In this document: positions 1 through 7,236 of the stretch, in pieces
Position numbering within the stretch: the stretch's first letter is position 1
Layout of the letters: each line of letters opens with the position of its first letter
Assembly: GCA_021798635.1 (NCBI GenBank)
Contig: JAJZGH010000038.1
Span: 1-23,546 of the forward strand
DNA: 23,546 nucleotides
Direction: 5' to 3'
From: Planctomycetota bacterium
Lineage (GTDB): Bacteria > Planctomycetota > Phycisphaerae > WQYP01
The notes under the pieces: model-generated
What the model was told of the DNA's origin: nothing
The model's database searches: none
Seen by the model: only the letters and a program-made list of their open reading frames with translations
Made by a program: the position numbers and the translations under genes

Positions 1-31
1 CGCCTCTGTGGCCTCTGTGTGCTCTGTGGCT
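1..31. repeat. CTCTGTG short-period array, left edge
   Basis: Three imperfect copies of a CTCTGTGGC unit, spaced about 9-11 nt, open the window. The array faces an inverted version (CACAGAG units) that starts at 64, so 1-31 and 64-85 could pair. The same unit recurs at 1010-1040 (inverted), 1148-1177, 4380-4410 and 4957-4986. It probably continues to the left of the window. Confidence 0.7.
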
Positions 32-63
32 ATCCCGTCGCTTTGCCGCGATTATCATAACGT

Positions 64-120
64 TAGCCACAGAGATCACAGAGACGCGGCTCAATGAGCA
101 CTGATCACGGACCACGGATC
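64..120. repeat. Left copy of direct repeat bracketing higBA
   Basis: CACAGAG units followed by a unique-looking stretch and two CACGGATC-type units. Bases 77-111 are identical over 35 nt to bases 1032-1066. The two copies lie in the same orientation on either side of the HigB/HigA pair, 24 nt past the antitoxin stop and about 120 nt before the toxin start. Confidence 0.85.
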
Positions 121-143
121 AAACTGGGGGCAACGCGGGGCGA

Positions 144-608
144 TCACAGAAACATTCCCGCATCAACTTTGAAATATTCCGCGATTTTTCGGATATTGGC
201 TTTGCTCATGGCTCTTTTGCCCAGCAATATCTGACTGGCCAGGCCGCGGTTGCCGATGATCCGGCCAAGGTCCGCCGCGGTAAGGCCGGCCTGTTTCATC
301 AGGTGTTGCAGCATTTTCAACGGCGATAATTGCTCCGCATTTACGGCATGGTGGTCACGTTCATAATCCCGCACAAATTGCGTTAACGCGGCCAAATACG
401 CCACCTCGCCGGGATCCAGCGATGATTCATCCCGCACCGCCAGCGAATCCAGCACCGCAATAGAGGCGTCATAGTGCTGCTCCGAGCAAATCGGCATCAG
501 AGGAAACGCTCGCGCCAATTCCAGGTAACTCTCCGGAGTCCGCACCCCGGATCGCCAGATGGGCCGGTTCGCGGAACGCCCAGCGGCAGGAGCATGCATC
601 ATTTTCAT
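144..608 (-). CDS. higA: HigA-type helix-turn-helix antitoxin
   Basis: Antitoxin and autorepressor partner of the toxin encoded just upstream; in this family it binds the toxin and represses the shared promoter. The C-terminal third carries a Cro/C1-type HTH: a helix with MKQAGLTAADLGRIIGNRG, then the recognition region SQILLGKRAMSKANIRKIAEYF. The N-terminal ~100 residues have the acidic/helical character of HigA proteins of the HigB_toxin (toxin-first) class. Start chosen at ATG 608 because it overlaps the toxin TGA as ATGA and has GGAAGAA 6 nt upstream; an ATG at 623 would add five residues. Length of 154 residues is normal for the longer HigA forms. The family assignment is solid; neutralisation of this toxin is inferred from the pairing. 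Confidence 0.85.
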   Translation of the reverse strand: MKMMHAPAAGRSANRPIWRSGVRTPESYLELARAFPLMPICSEQHYDASIAVLDSLAVRDESSLDPGEVAYLAALTQFVRDYERDHHAVNAEQLSPLKMLQHLMKQAGLTAADLGRIIGNRGLASQILLGKRAMSKANIRKIAEYFKVDAGMFL

Positions 609-913
609 AGCTGATTCTTCCAAATATCCCGGTCATATTCCCGATGCGTCATGATCCGCAACACATAAACCATGCCGGTGTTGTAATGTACGGCGGCCAC
701 CAGGCGATATTTATTTCCACCAATGTTGAATATCAGCACATTGCTGCCGCTGGCAACCTTGCAGGTATCCGCCGTGCTGAACATTCGGCGAACGTCCTGA
801 AAGTGGCTCCAATCGGCGGCTTCAACGTCCCCGTACCAACGCCGCAAAGGATTTTGGGCATCCGGAAACTCCTCCCAGAAAATCCGGAGCCTCTTCAAGG
901 CCACAATACGCAC
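605..913 (-). CDS. higB: HigB-type mRNA interferase toxin
   Basis: Probable RelE-superfamily endoribonuclease of the HigB_toxin family, which cuts mRNA on the ribosome. Diagnostic stretches are RLRIFWEEFPDAQNPLRRWY near the N-terminus, the middle DVRRMFSTADTCK, and the core VLIFNIGGNKYRLVAAVHYN followed by THREYDRDIWKN at the C-terminus. The start is taken at GTG 913 (reads VRIVALKRLR), which matches the usual MRI... N-terminus and has GGAGG 4 nt upstream. In-frame ATGs at 928 and 937 would add a non-homologous lead. The gene precedes and overlaps its antitoxin by 4 nt, the toxin-first order of higBA. It looks intact at 102 residues. Confidence 0.88.
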   Translation of the reverse strand: MRIVALKRLRIFWEEFPDAQNPLRRWYGDVEAADWSHFQDVRRMFSTADTCKVASGSNVLIFNIGGNKYRLVAAVHYNTGMVYVLRIMTHREYDRDIWKNQL

Positions 914-1009
914 CAGACCTCCATCCATTGCATACATTATGTACGCAACACCGCCCGACGTCAACCCGGCACCCGCCCTCTGGCAGCACGTTCAGTCACG
1001 GCGACGAAT

Positions 1010-1242
1010 TAGCCACAGAGGTCACAGAGGGCACAGAGACGCGGCTCAATGAGCACTGATCACGGATCAATTTAGAGCTTCCGAGAATTTATTCATTATT
1101 CATTATTCATTGATTCCGTCCCTCTCCTAATTCCTAACGCCTTGTCGCCCTCTGTGACCTCTGTGACCTCTGTGGCTAATCCGTCCGCCCCTGTCCCCTG
1201 TAACCTGTCACCTGTCACCTGTCACCTGTAACCTCGTCCCCC
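1010..1242. repeat. Modular intergenic repeat block right of higBA
   Basis: In order: CACAGAG units (1010-1039); the second copy of the 35-nt direct repeat (1032-1066); a TTCATTA/ATTCATT array (about 1089-1111); a CTAATTCCTAACGCC segment; three CTCTGTGACC units (1148-1177) that are inverted relative to the first module; and a heptamer array of ACCTGTA/ACCTGTC (about 1195-1235) that ends just before the stop codon of the glycosyltransferase gene. No ORF is supported here; an apparent antisense ORF across 644-1012 is a shadow of higB. Confidence 0.8.
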
Positions 1243-4068
1243 TCACGCTACTGTCTCCGTTGCCGCTACCGTTGCCGGCTCCGCGGCTACCGCCGGCCCC
1301 TGCGTTGCCGCCTGCGCTTCCGCGATGGCGTCCAACCGGGCGTTGCGGAAATCTTGCCATTGGTTATTGACAAATTCCATGAACTTTTCCTTGAACACCG
1401 CATGGCTAAACCGCTCGGCATTTTTGCGAATCGCCTGGGCGTCCCAAGTGATGCGTTCAAAATGTTCCACAGCGGCCATGATGCTTTCCGGTGTGGGTTC
1501 CATGAAAAACAGACCTGTTACCCCGTCGATGACGCTTTCCGTTACGCCGCCGTGGCCATACGCGATCACCGGGGTGCCGCAGGCTTGGGCTTCCACGGGG
1601 ACAATGCCGAAGTCTTCTTCCGCGGCAAACACAAAACCTCTGGCGTGCTGCATATATTCTTTGAGGCGTTCAGAACTCTGGTAACCGACAACTTTGACAT
1701 TTTCCGTAGCCAGGGCACGGATATTCTCCAGTTCCGGGCCTTCACCGACGACAATAAGTCGGCGGCCAGGCATACGGGAGAACGCCTGAACAATTAAATC
1801 AATGCGTTTATAGGGCACCATGCGTGATGCGGTCAGATAGTAATCGGCCTTGTCGGCGCACAGCGTATATTTTTCCGTGTCCACGGGCGGGAAAACGGGT
1901 GTGGCACTGCGGCGGTACGCCTTATCCACACGCCGGGCGACAAACGCCGAGTTGGTCATAAACGCGTCCACCCCGCCGCTGGATCGCACATCAAACACGC
2001 GGATGTAATGGAGAATCAGTTTGGCGATCATGCCCTTAAACCCGCGGTCTAAGCCGGCTTCCTGCAGGTATTGCCGTTGCATATCCCAGGCGAAGCGCAC
2101 GGGGCTGTGGCAATAGCAGATGTGCAACTGGTCCGGCCGGGTGATAACGCCCTTGGCCACCACGTAGCTGCTGGAGATAACCAAATCATATTTAGATACA
2201 TCCAACTGTTCAATGGCCATGGGCATCAGGGGAAGATAGGCGCGGTGTTTGCTTCTGGCCAGCGGCATATTTTGCAGGAAGCTGGTTTGCACGGGCTTAT
2301 TCATAATAAAGCCGCGCTGCTGGGGCTTGAGGAAATCAAATAAACTGAAAACATCGGCCTGCGGGAAGCACAGCAGCATTTGTTCCAGCACGCGTTCAGC
2401 ACCGGCATAGGTGTATAAAAAATCATGGACAACGGCAATTTTCAGATCGGTGACGGGCTTGGAGAATCGCAGTTTCAGCGATTTATATTTGGCGGGGTCC
2501 AATGAGCCGATGCGCCCGGCGATGCTGTTGTCTTCCGCCACACGCCGGCGGGGATGGGCACGGGAAAAACCCAGACCAAAGAGACGGATTTTAAACGGTC
2601 CCGGCGGCTGATCTTTCAAAGACGTCAGGCTGAATTCCTCCACGAGGCGGGCGAAAAGGGAAATACGGTAGCCCGCGGATTCAAGAAATGTCGGTGCCAG
2701 AACCTCCATTTCCATCCGCATGGGCTTGCCGATACGCCTTTGCACAATCGGCAGCGACGCGGTCATGATGGGCGTGGCTTCAGGGACAAGTTCCGTGGTT
2801 TGCCAGACGCGCTCATCTATGGAGCCATCACGACGGATCACGGTCATGGCGATGCGGCTGAATTGCAGCATCTGGGCGGCTTCACAAATACCAGCCCACC
2901 AGACATCAAAGGTGCTGGCGCGGGCGAGGCGCAGCTGTAAAGATTCAAACGCTATGCGGTACGTGCGGGACTCACGTGCGAGTTGGCGGTTTCGCCGCAG
3001 GGCACGCACCATATCTCCGCCGCGGGCGCTGCCGGCGGTGCGGAATAACACAATCAACAGTATGGCAAGCGTAAGGCTGGCCAGCGCCATGACCAGCGTG
3101 TTGCCAAAAAACATGACCACCGCCAGCAGGCCGGTGCAGGCACCGAACACATACAGCAGATACACCGCATGAATATGCGAAAGCCCCAGGTCCAGCAGGC
3201 GGTGGTGCAGGTGGCCGCGTTCCGCGGAAAACAGACTGCGGCGCTGCAAAATGGCCCGGCGGGCAAAGGTTATGGCGGTATCCACCAGCGGGATCGATAA
3301 CGCCACGGCGGTGATCAGCAGCGGTAAGGGCGAATTGCAGTGATGCGAAGCCAGCACGGCGGCGGCGGCGATGGTAAAACCAATAAACAGGCTGCCGCCA
3401 TCACCCATGAAAATGCGGGCCGGGTTGAAGTTGAAAATAAGAAATGCGGTTAAGGCACCCATCAGGGACAGCATTAAAAAGCCGATGGAGGGTTCTCCGA
3501 TGGCGATGCCGATAATCGCAACGACTAGCGCGGCGGCGGTAGCGATGCCGCCGGCCAGGCCGTCCAGGCCGTCACAAAAGTTCAAGCTAACGGGGACAGT
3601 CACCAGCCAGAGAATTGTCAGCGGCCAGGAAAGCCAGCCCAAGCAGGGCTGCCAGTTCGCGGCAATGGGTCCGGTGGGCACCCGGACACCATAATAAGCG
3701 AACAAGCCCGCGGCCCCCAGCAGACCGACAAGTTTGATTTTGGCGGGGATGTTGATGATATCATCAAGAAAGCCGACGGTCAGCAGCACAACGGAGGCAA
3801 AAATAAGCGACGCCATGGGCGTATGGAATATGGCATGGACCAGCGTGGTGCGGCGATACAGCAGCAGCACAGGCGCGGCACTGATGAGCGTGGAAAGCGC
3901 AATAGCCAATCCGCCCACGCGCGGCACCGGGCGCACGTGCACCTTGCGGGCATCGGGGATGTCCACGAGCTTGAAGCGCTTTGCCAGGAGGATAACAGGC
4001 ACAAACGACAACACGCCGGCCCATAGTCCGCCAACAAAGGCGACACCATACCAGGAGGATTGAACCAT
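1243..4068 (-). CDS. MraY/WecA-like sugar-1-phosphate transferase fused to GT4 glycosyltransferase
   Basis: Likely initiates an exopolysaccharide on undecaprenyl phosphate and adds a further sugar. Residues ~1-345 are a polytopic glycosyltransferase-4 (MraY/WecA) domain: DIPDARKVHVRPVPRVGG (36-53), the DD pair 102-103, NFCDGLDGLAGG (163-174), FMGDGGSLFIG (220-230) and the His motif ERGHLHHRL (283-291). Residues ~350-540 are soluble and unrecognised. Residues ~542-905 are a GT-B fold GT4 enzyme: KIAVVHDF..AGAERV, CHSPVRFAWDMQ, PYKRID, and EEDFGIVPVEAQACGTPVIA with the E-x7-E region. An Ala-rich tail follows. ATG 4068 has GGGAG 5 nt upstream. The reading frame is continuous, and the GT4 part begins with LKI, not an ATG, so it is read here as one polypeptide. 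Sugar specificity cannot be told. Confidence 0.88.
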   Translation of the reverse strand: MVQSSWYGVAFVGGLWAGVLSFVPVILLAKRFKLVDIPDARKVHVRPVPRVGGLAIALSTLISAAPVLLLYRRTTLVHAIFHTPMASLIFASVVLLTVGFLDDIINIPAKIKLVGLLGAAGLFAYYGVRVPTGPIAANWQPCLGWLSWPLTILWLVTVPVSLNFCDGLDGLAGGIATAAALVVAIIGIAIGEPSIGFLMLSLMGALTAFLIFNFNPARIFMGDGGSLFIGFTIAAAAVLASHHCNSPLPLLITAVALSIPLVDTAITFARRAILQRRSLFSAERGHLHHRLLDLGLSHIHAVYLLYVFGACTGLLAVVMFFGNTLVMALASLTLAILLIVLFRTAGSARGGDMVRALRRNRQLARESRTYRIAFESLQLRLARASTFDVWWAGICEAAQMLQFSRIAMTVIRRDGSIDERVWQTTELVPEATPIMTASLPIVQRRIGKPMRMEMEVLAPTFLESAGYRISLFARLVEEFSLTSLKDQPPGPFKIRLFGLGFSRAHPRRRVAEDNSIAGRIGSLDPAKYKSLKLRFSKPVTDLKIAVVHDFLYTYAGAERVLEQMLLCFPQADVFSLFDFLKPQQRGFIMNKPVQTSFLQNMPLARSKHRAYLPLMPMAIEQLDVSKYDLVISSSYVVAKGVITRPDQLHICYCHSPVRFAWDMQRQYLQEAGLDRGFKGMIAKLILHYIRVFDVRSSGGVDAFMTNSAFVARRVDKAYRRSATPVFPPVDTEKYTLCADKADYYLTASRMVPYKRIDLIVQAFSRMPGRRLIVVGEGPELENIRALATENVKVVGYQSSERLKEYMQHARGFVFAAEEDFGIVPVEAQACGTPVIAYGHGGVTESVIDGVTGLFFMEPTPESIMAAVEHFERITWDAQAIRKNAERFSHAVFKEKFMEFVNNQWQDFRNARLDAIAEAQAATQGPAVAAEPATVAATETVA

Positions 4069-4442
4069 GATTTCTCCCTTGCGATTGGCAGTATTATCAG
4101 TATTGGTCAGTATTGGTCAGTATTGGTCAGTATTATTCAGTGTATTCAGTATTAGCAGTAAATACAGAATTTGGAATCTGGAATCACGGATCACGGATCA
4201 CGGATCACGGATCAGATACCATATTGGCAGTGCATTCAGCATTTGGCCTCTGGCACGCTTGGGAAGCGCTGGCGCGTCCAGTTGGCCCGGCAGGATAAAC
4301 CTGCCGGCTCAGTCCAACTTCTAACTAACTTCTAACTTCGCGCCTGTAACCTGTAACCTGTTCCCCGTAACCTCGTCGGCCTCTGTGGTCTCTGTGCCCT
4401 CTGTGGCTAATCCGTCGTTTGCCAATCTGGGGAATCCGTGGA
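4069..4442. repeat. Modular intergenic repeat block between MNT gene and GT fusion
   Basis: No gene seen. Starting right at the 5' side of the glycosyltransferase gene: eight CAGTA units of a CAGTATTGGT-type array at 4089-4160; GGAATCTGGAATC then four CACGGAT units (about 4170-4214); a GCATTCAGCATTT segment; a GC-rich palindromic piece around 4287-4312 (cCGGCAGG...CCTGCCGG); TAACTTC units; ACCTGTA units; and CTCTGTG units (4380-4410). Exact 29-nt stretches 4326-4354 and 4385-4413 recur at 4890-4918 and 4961-4989. Confidence 0.85.
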
Positions 4443-4760
4443 TCAGTCCTGCAGGCCTCGGAGAACCTCTGAGTGGGCCAGCACTTCCGCGCGAAAATAC
4501 CGGCTCAAGTCCTGGGGCGTGCGAAGGTCCACCCGGCGGCCATCAAATATCCGCGAGAGTTCGTCCGCCATTTCGGAGAGGCGGAAAAAGCCGGGAATGT
4601 GTTGTGGATCAAACTCAACGAGTACGTCAATATCACTCCGCGGGCCGAAGTCACGGCGCAATACCGACCCGAACAGCGAGAGCTTGCGCACGTGATGCCT
4701 GCGGCACAACGCGGCAATCTCGGTACGATTTTGTTCAATCAATGGCAACATGGGAGTCAT
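4443..4760 (-). CDS. MNT-type nucleotidyltransferase (toxin-antitoxin-like)
   Basis: Small DNA polymerase beta-superfamily nucleotidyltransferase of the MNT class. The active-site signature GS-x10-D-x-D is intact: FGSVLRRDFGPRSDIDVLVEF, preceded by the typical LPLIEQNRTEIAALCRRHHV. MNT proteins usually pair with a HEPN protein as antitoxins that AMPylate the toxin, but no HEPN gene is adjacent, so this is an orphan. Start is uncertain: ATG 4760 is used here; ATG 4751 best matches relatives, and a GTG at 4778 is also open. None has a clear Shine-Dalgarno sequence. About 105 residues, normal for the family. It lies between two blocks of the same repeat modules within the EPS locus. Confidence 0.8.
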   Translation of the reverse strand: MTPMLPLIEQNRTEIAALCRRHHVRKLSLFGSVLRRDFGPRSDIDVLVEFDPQHIPGFFRLSEMADELSRIFDGRRVDLRTPQDLSRYFRAEVLAHSEVLRGLQD

Positions 4761-4778
4761 TATAACAGAAGGCGGCAC

Positions 4779-5160
4779 GTTGAGTGTGTTCAGTATTATC
4801 AGTATTGGTCAGTATTGGCAGTATTACCAGTGCATTCAGCATTTCGCTTGGCAGGCGGGGCCTGTCGGCTCGCGCCGTCTTCTAACGCCTAACTTCTAAC
4901 TTCGCGCCTGTAACCTGTTACCTGTCACCTATAACCTGCCACCTGTCACCCGTAACCTCCGTGGTCTCTGTGCCCTCTGTGGCTAATCCCCCCCCCGTCA
5001 CTGCGTGTCCCCCTGGAATCTGGAATCTGGAATCTGGAATCTGGAATGCTGCGGGAGCGCTGCGCTTCACTATTTCGCCCGGCAGGCGAAGCCCGGCGGT
5101 TACTGAATTTACTGTCAATACTGAATATATTGAATGCACTGAATGCACTGAAATTACTGT
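4779..5160. repeat. Modular intergenic repeat block between permease and MNT gene
   Basis: No gene seen. Order of modules: CAGTATTGGT-type units (4790-4830); GCATTCAGCATTT; a CGGGGCCTG/CAGGC piece; TAACTTC units; ACCTGTA-type heptamers (about 4908-4957); CTCTGTG units (4957-4986); a run of nine C (4988-4996); five GGAATCT heptamers (about 5014-5047); and CAGTA-type units in the opposite orientation (ACTGAAT, about 5101-5160) that run up to the permease stop codon. It shares exact 29-nt modules with the block at 4069-4442 in the same order. Confidence 0.85.
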
Positions 5161-6123
5161 TCAAATCACATCCGCGAAGCGGCTTTCCAGGCGTTTGAAG
5201 GTAAACAGGCCGATGACAAACATGATCGCTCCAAACGCCGCGCTCCATGCCAGCGGGATGATCGGCAGGCGTCCCGCGCCCAGCAGTGAATATCGAAATG
5301 CCGACAGCACCCCCACCAGTGGGTTGACCGGATACCACTGGGCTAAAATCGGGTGATGTTTGTGCAGCTTTTCGGTTACCACCGATAGTGGATAACCCAC
5401 GGGGCTGGCGTACATGAGCATTTGCATAAAGATTGGAAGGATATATTGAATGTCGCGAAAACTTACAGCCAGGGACGCGGCGATCATGCCCAGGCCCAGA
5501 GCCGTGCCCATTAAAATCAACATCCAGACGGGAATCAGCACGATCGCGACGCCGGGATTAATACGGTAGATCAGCAGCAAAATGATCATAACCGCAAAAG
5601 AGCACGCGAAATCCACCAGGACGGAAAAACTGGCGCTGACGGGTAAAATAATGCGCGGAAAATAGACTTTGGAGACCAGGTTGGTATTGGCCACCATGCA
5701 GGTACTGGACCGGGAAATGATATTTGCAAAAAGATACCATCCCATTTGGCCGGCGAAGGCGATTGCGAAATAATGCGGGTGGCCCTTGGCCATGCCGCCG
5801 AGGATACCAAATACAAATGTAAATATTAATGACGCCAGCAGCGGCTGGAGGATAACCCATGCCACACCGAGAATAGTCTGCTTGTAGCGCAGCTTCAGAT
5901 CACGACCGGCCAGCGAAAACAGCAGATCGCGGAAGTACCATACTTCCGCCAGGTCCACAAGTTTCCACGCGGAACCGGGGCGCAGAATCAGGTGCGGCAC
6001 GGGCGCAGACACTGCGGAGATAGAGTCATCACCACTGCCCGCTACCGGAAGTTCCGGTTTGACGCTGCCCGCTTCGGAAGGCGCGGGCACAACATCAGTT
6101 TCTTGATAAACGGATTCAGTCAT
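5161..6123 (-). CDS. ABC-2 type polysaccharide export permease
   Basis: Membrane subunit of a Wzm/KpsM/TagG-like ABC exporter that moves a lipid-linked or free polysaccharide across the inner membrane. After a ~55-residue soluble Pro/Ser-rich N-terminus comes the hallmark amphipathic entry WYFRDLLFSLAGRDLKLRYK, then QTILGVAWVILQPLLASLIF and about six hydrophobic segments, ending with PVNPLVGVLSAFRYSLLG and a final helix before TFKRLESRFADVI, the normal C-terminus of the family. ATG 6123 has AAGG 8 nt upstream. The expected ATPase (Wzt/TagH) is not next to it or elsewhere in the window, so it must be encoded elsewhere or the transporter is incomplete. The gene is bracketed by repeat arrays on both sides. 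Confidence 0.9.
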   Translation of the reverse strand: MTESVYQETDVVPAPSEAGSVKPELPVAGSGDDSISAVSAPVPHLILRPGSAWKLVDLAEVWYFRDLLFSLAGRDLKLRYKQTILGVAWVILQPLLASLIFTFVFGILGGMAKGHPHYFAIAFAGQMGWYLFANIISRSSTCMVANTNLVSKVYFPRIILPVSASFSVLVDFACSFAVMIILLLIYRINPGVAIVLIPVWMLILMGTALGLGMIAASLAVSFRDIQYILPIFMQMLMYASPVGYPLSVVTEKLHKHHPILAQWYPVNPLVGVLSAFRYSLLGAGRLPIIPLAWSAAFGAIMFVIGLFTFKRLESRFADVI

Positions 6124-6377
6124 TTTTTAGAACCTTGAAAAGTGTGACAGCACTATCAGTATTGATCAGTATTATCAGTATTGATCAGTATTATCAGTAT
6201 TGGTCAGTATTATCAGTATTATCAGTATTGGTCAGTATTATCAGTATTGGTCAGTACCATCAGTATTATCAGTACATTCAGTATTGGTCAGTACCTTCAG
6301 TGACGACAGGCTTCAGGAAGCTGGGAGTTAGTTAGAATGCGTCAGAAGCGCTTCGCGCTTTCATTTTGCTCTACTGC
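6124..6377. repeat. CAGTATTGGT/ATCAGTATT array upstream of permease
   Basis: About 15 TCAGTA units with 9-11 nt spacing between roughly 6153 and 6300, alternating ATCAGTATT and GGTCAGTATT forms. The array starts about 30 nt upstream of the permease start codon, so it occupies the 5' untranslated/promoter zone of that gene. No ORF here is credible; the plus-strand ORF through it is simply the repeat translated. The remainder (6300-6377) is unremarkable. Confidence 0.88.
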
Positions 6378-6953
6378 TCAACTCTCTCCTGCTCTATCGG
6401 GCCGCCGCCCTATCGCCTCCCATATTTCCCCCACGCCTAACGCTGCCGCCCATTTATTAATATATTCCAAGTCAACCCGGCCTCGGCTGACTTTCAGGAT
6501 TCCCGCAATATCGCGCAGATGCTTGTCTGAGCCACCCCATTGATAATATTCCAGCTTCTTGATAATCGCATCCTACGGCGAGGCGAAACATACCTCCAGA
6601 TCATTCCCGGCGTCAATGCGCCTGGCACGCGAAAAACGCGACTCGTTAAACGAATTTTTCGCTGGAATTATGACATCAATCTTCAGTCCCGACTCGGGGT
6701 GAATAATATTGAATTGCCCGCGCGTCCGAACCGCATCCAGCGCCGCTTCCGGGCTGACGTAAAACTGTCCGGAAGGGAATTGCCGACAGAAATTTTCAAC
6801 CTTTGCTTCCGGTAAATCCACAACTATGTCGATGTCATTGGTAAATCGCACTTCGCCGTAAACGATCGTGGCTGTAGAACCAGTGACAAAGTATCGCAGA
6901 CGCATGGTTTCCAGGACGCCCGCGACATAGCGCAGAAGGTCAGACTGCTCCAT
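6378..6953 (-). pseudogene. Nucleotidyltransferase interrupted by an in-frame amber codon
   Basis: DNA polymerase beta-like nucleotidyltransferase. The N-terminal part has TGSTATIVYGEVRFTNDIDIVV with the GS and D-x-D catalytic residues, then FNIIHPESGLKIDVIIPAKN. The frame hits TAG at 6573-6575 after FASP. Reading on in the same frame without a gap gives DAIIKKLEYYQWGGSDKHLR, then DIAGILKVSRGRVDLEYINK and WAAALGVGEIWEAI, ending at TGA 6378. Relatives as I recall them read SPED at this point, so a Glu codon GAG has probably become TAG by one base change. The truncated product (126 residues) keeps the catalytic motif but loses the C-terminal helical region. TAG serves as an ordinary stop elsewhere in the window (15417, 20774), which argues against recoding. 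Its ATG overlaps the small upstream gene by 14 nt. Confidence 0.85.
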
Positions 6954-7167
6954 GCGACAGCCTCCGGGCGGCCTCGGCGGAAATCTGCACTTCGCTCCAG
7001 TCTGGATTTTCCGCCTTTAAGTGACCCAAGAGCATGCGCCGGGCACTGGCGTACATACCACTGGCAATGGCCAGCCGCTGCGCACCAGTTTTCGCCCGCA
7101 GAACCTCGGCCATCGCATCATCAATGACCTCAATATTTTTCGGCGGCAAATGCCTGGCATTCTTCAT
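6940..7167 (-). CDS. Small conserved partner protein of the nucleotidyltransferase
   Basis: A 75-residue, mostly helical protein: IEVIDDAMAEVLRAKTGAQR, LAIASGMYASARRMLLGHLK, then the end EISAEAARRLSHGAV-like. From memory this protein type occurs directly upstream of this class of nucleotidyltransferase in planctomycetes and cyanobacteria, but I cannot name a function. The start is taken at ATG 7167 (MKNARHLPP...), since the residues an upstream start would add (to 7221) look non-homologous and no SD supports it. The stop overlaps the nucleotidyltransferase start by 14 nt, indicating a two-gene unit. It may be a toxin-antitoxin-like pair, but that is inference. Confidence 0.7.
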   Translation of the reverse strand: MKNARHLPPKNIEVIDDAMAEVLRAKTGAQRLAIASGMYASARRMLLGHLKAENPDWSEVQISAEAARRLSHGAV

Positions 7168-7236
7168 GGTTGCATTCCGACCTTTCCTTATAGTCTTTCC
7201 AATACGCCACAGCACGTTCAATATCAGAAGATTGCT

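Noticed and set aside
644..1012. 122-codon plus-strand ORF
   Set aside because: Antisense shadow of the well-supported higB toxin gene.
2411..2445. Separate GT4 gene starting at CTG 2445
   Set aside because: No clear SD or ATG at the junction and the frame is continuous with the MraY domain, so a fusion is the simpler reading.
4089..4160. CRISPR-like array
   Set aside because: Units are only 9-11 nt with no distinct 30-40 nt spacers and no cas genes; it is a short tandem repeat. The same applies to 6153-6300.
6573..6575. UAG recoding (amber as sense codon)
   Set aside because: Other good genes in the window end with TAG (exosortase 15417-15419, YfgM-like gene 20774-20776), so TAG works as a stop here.
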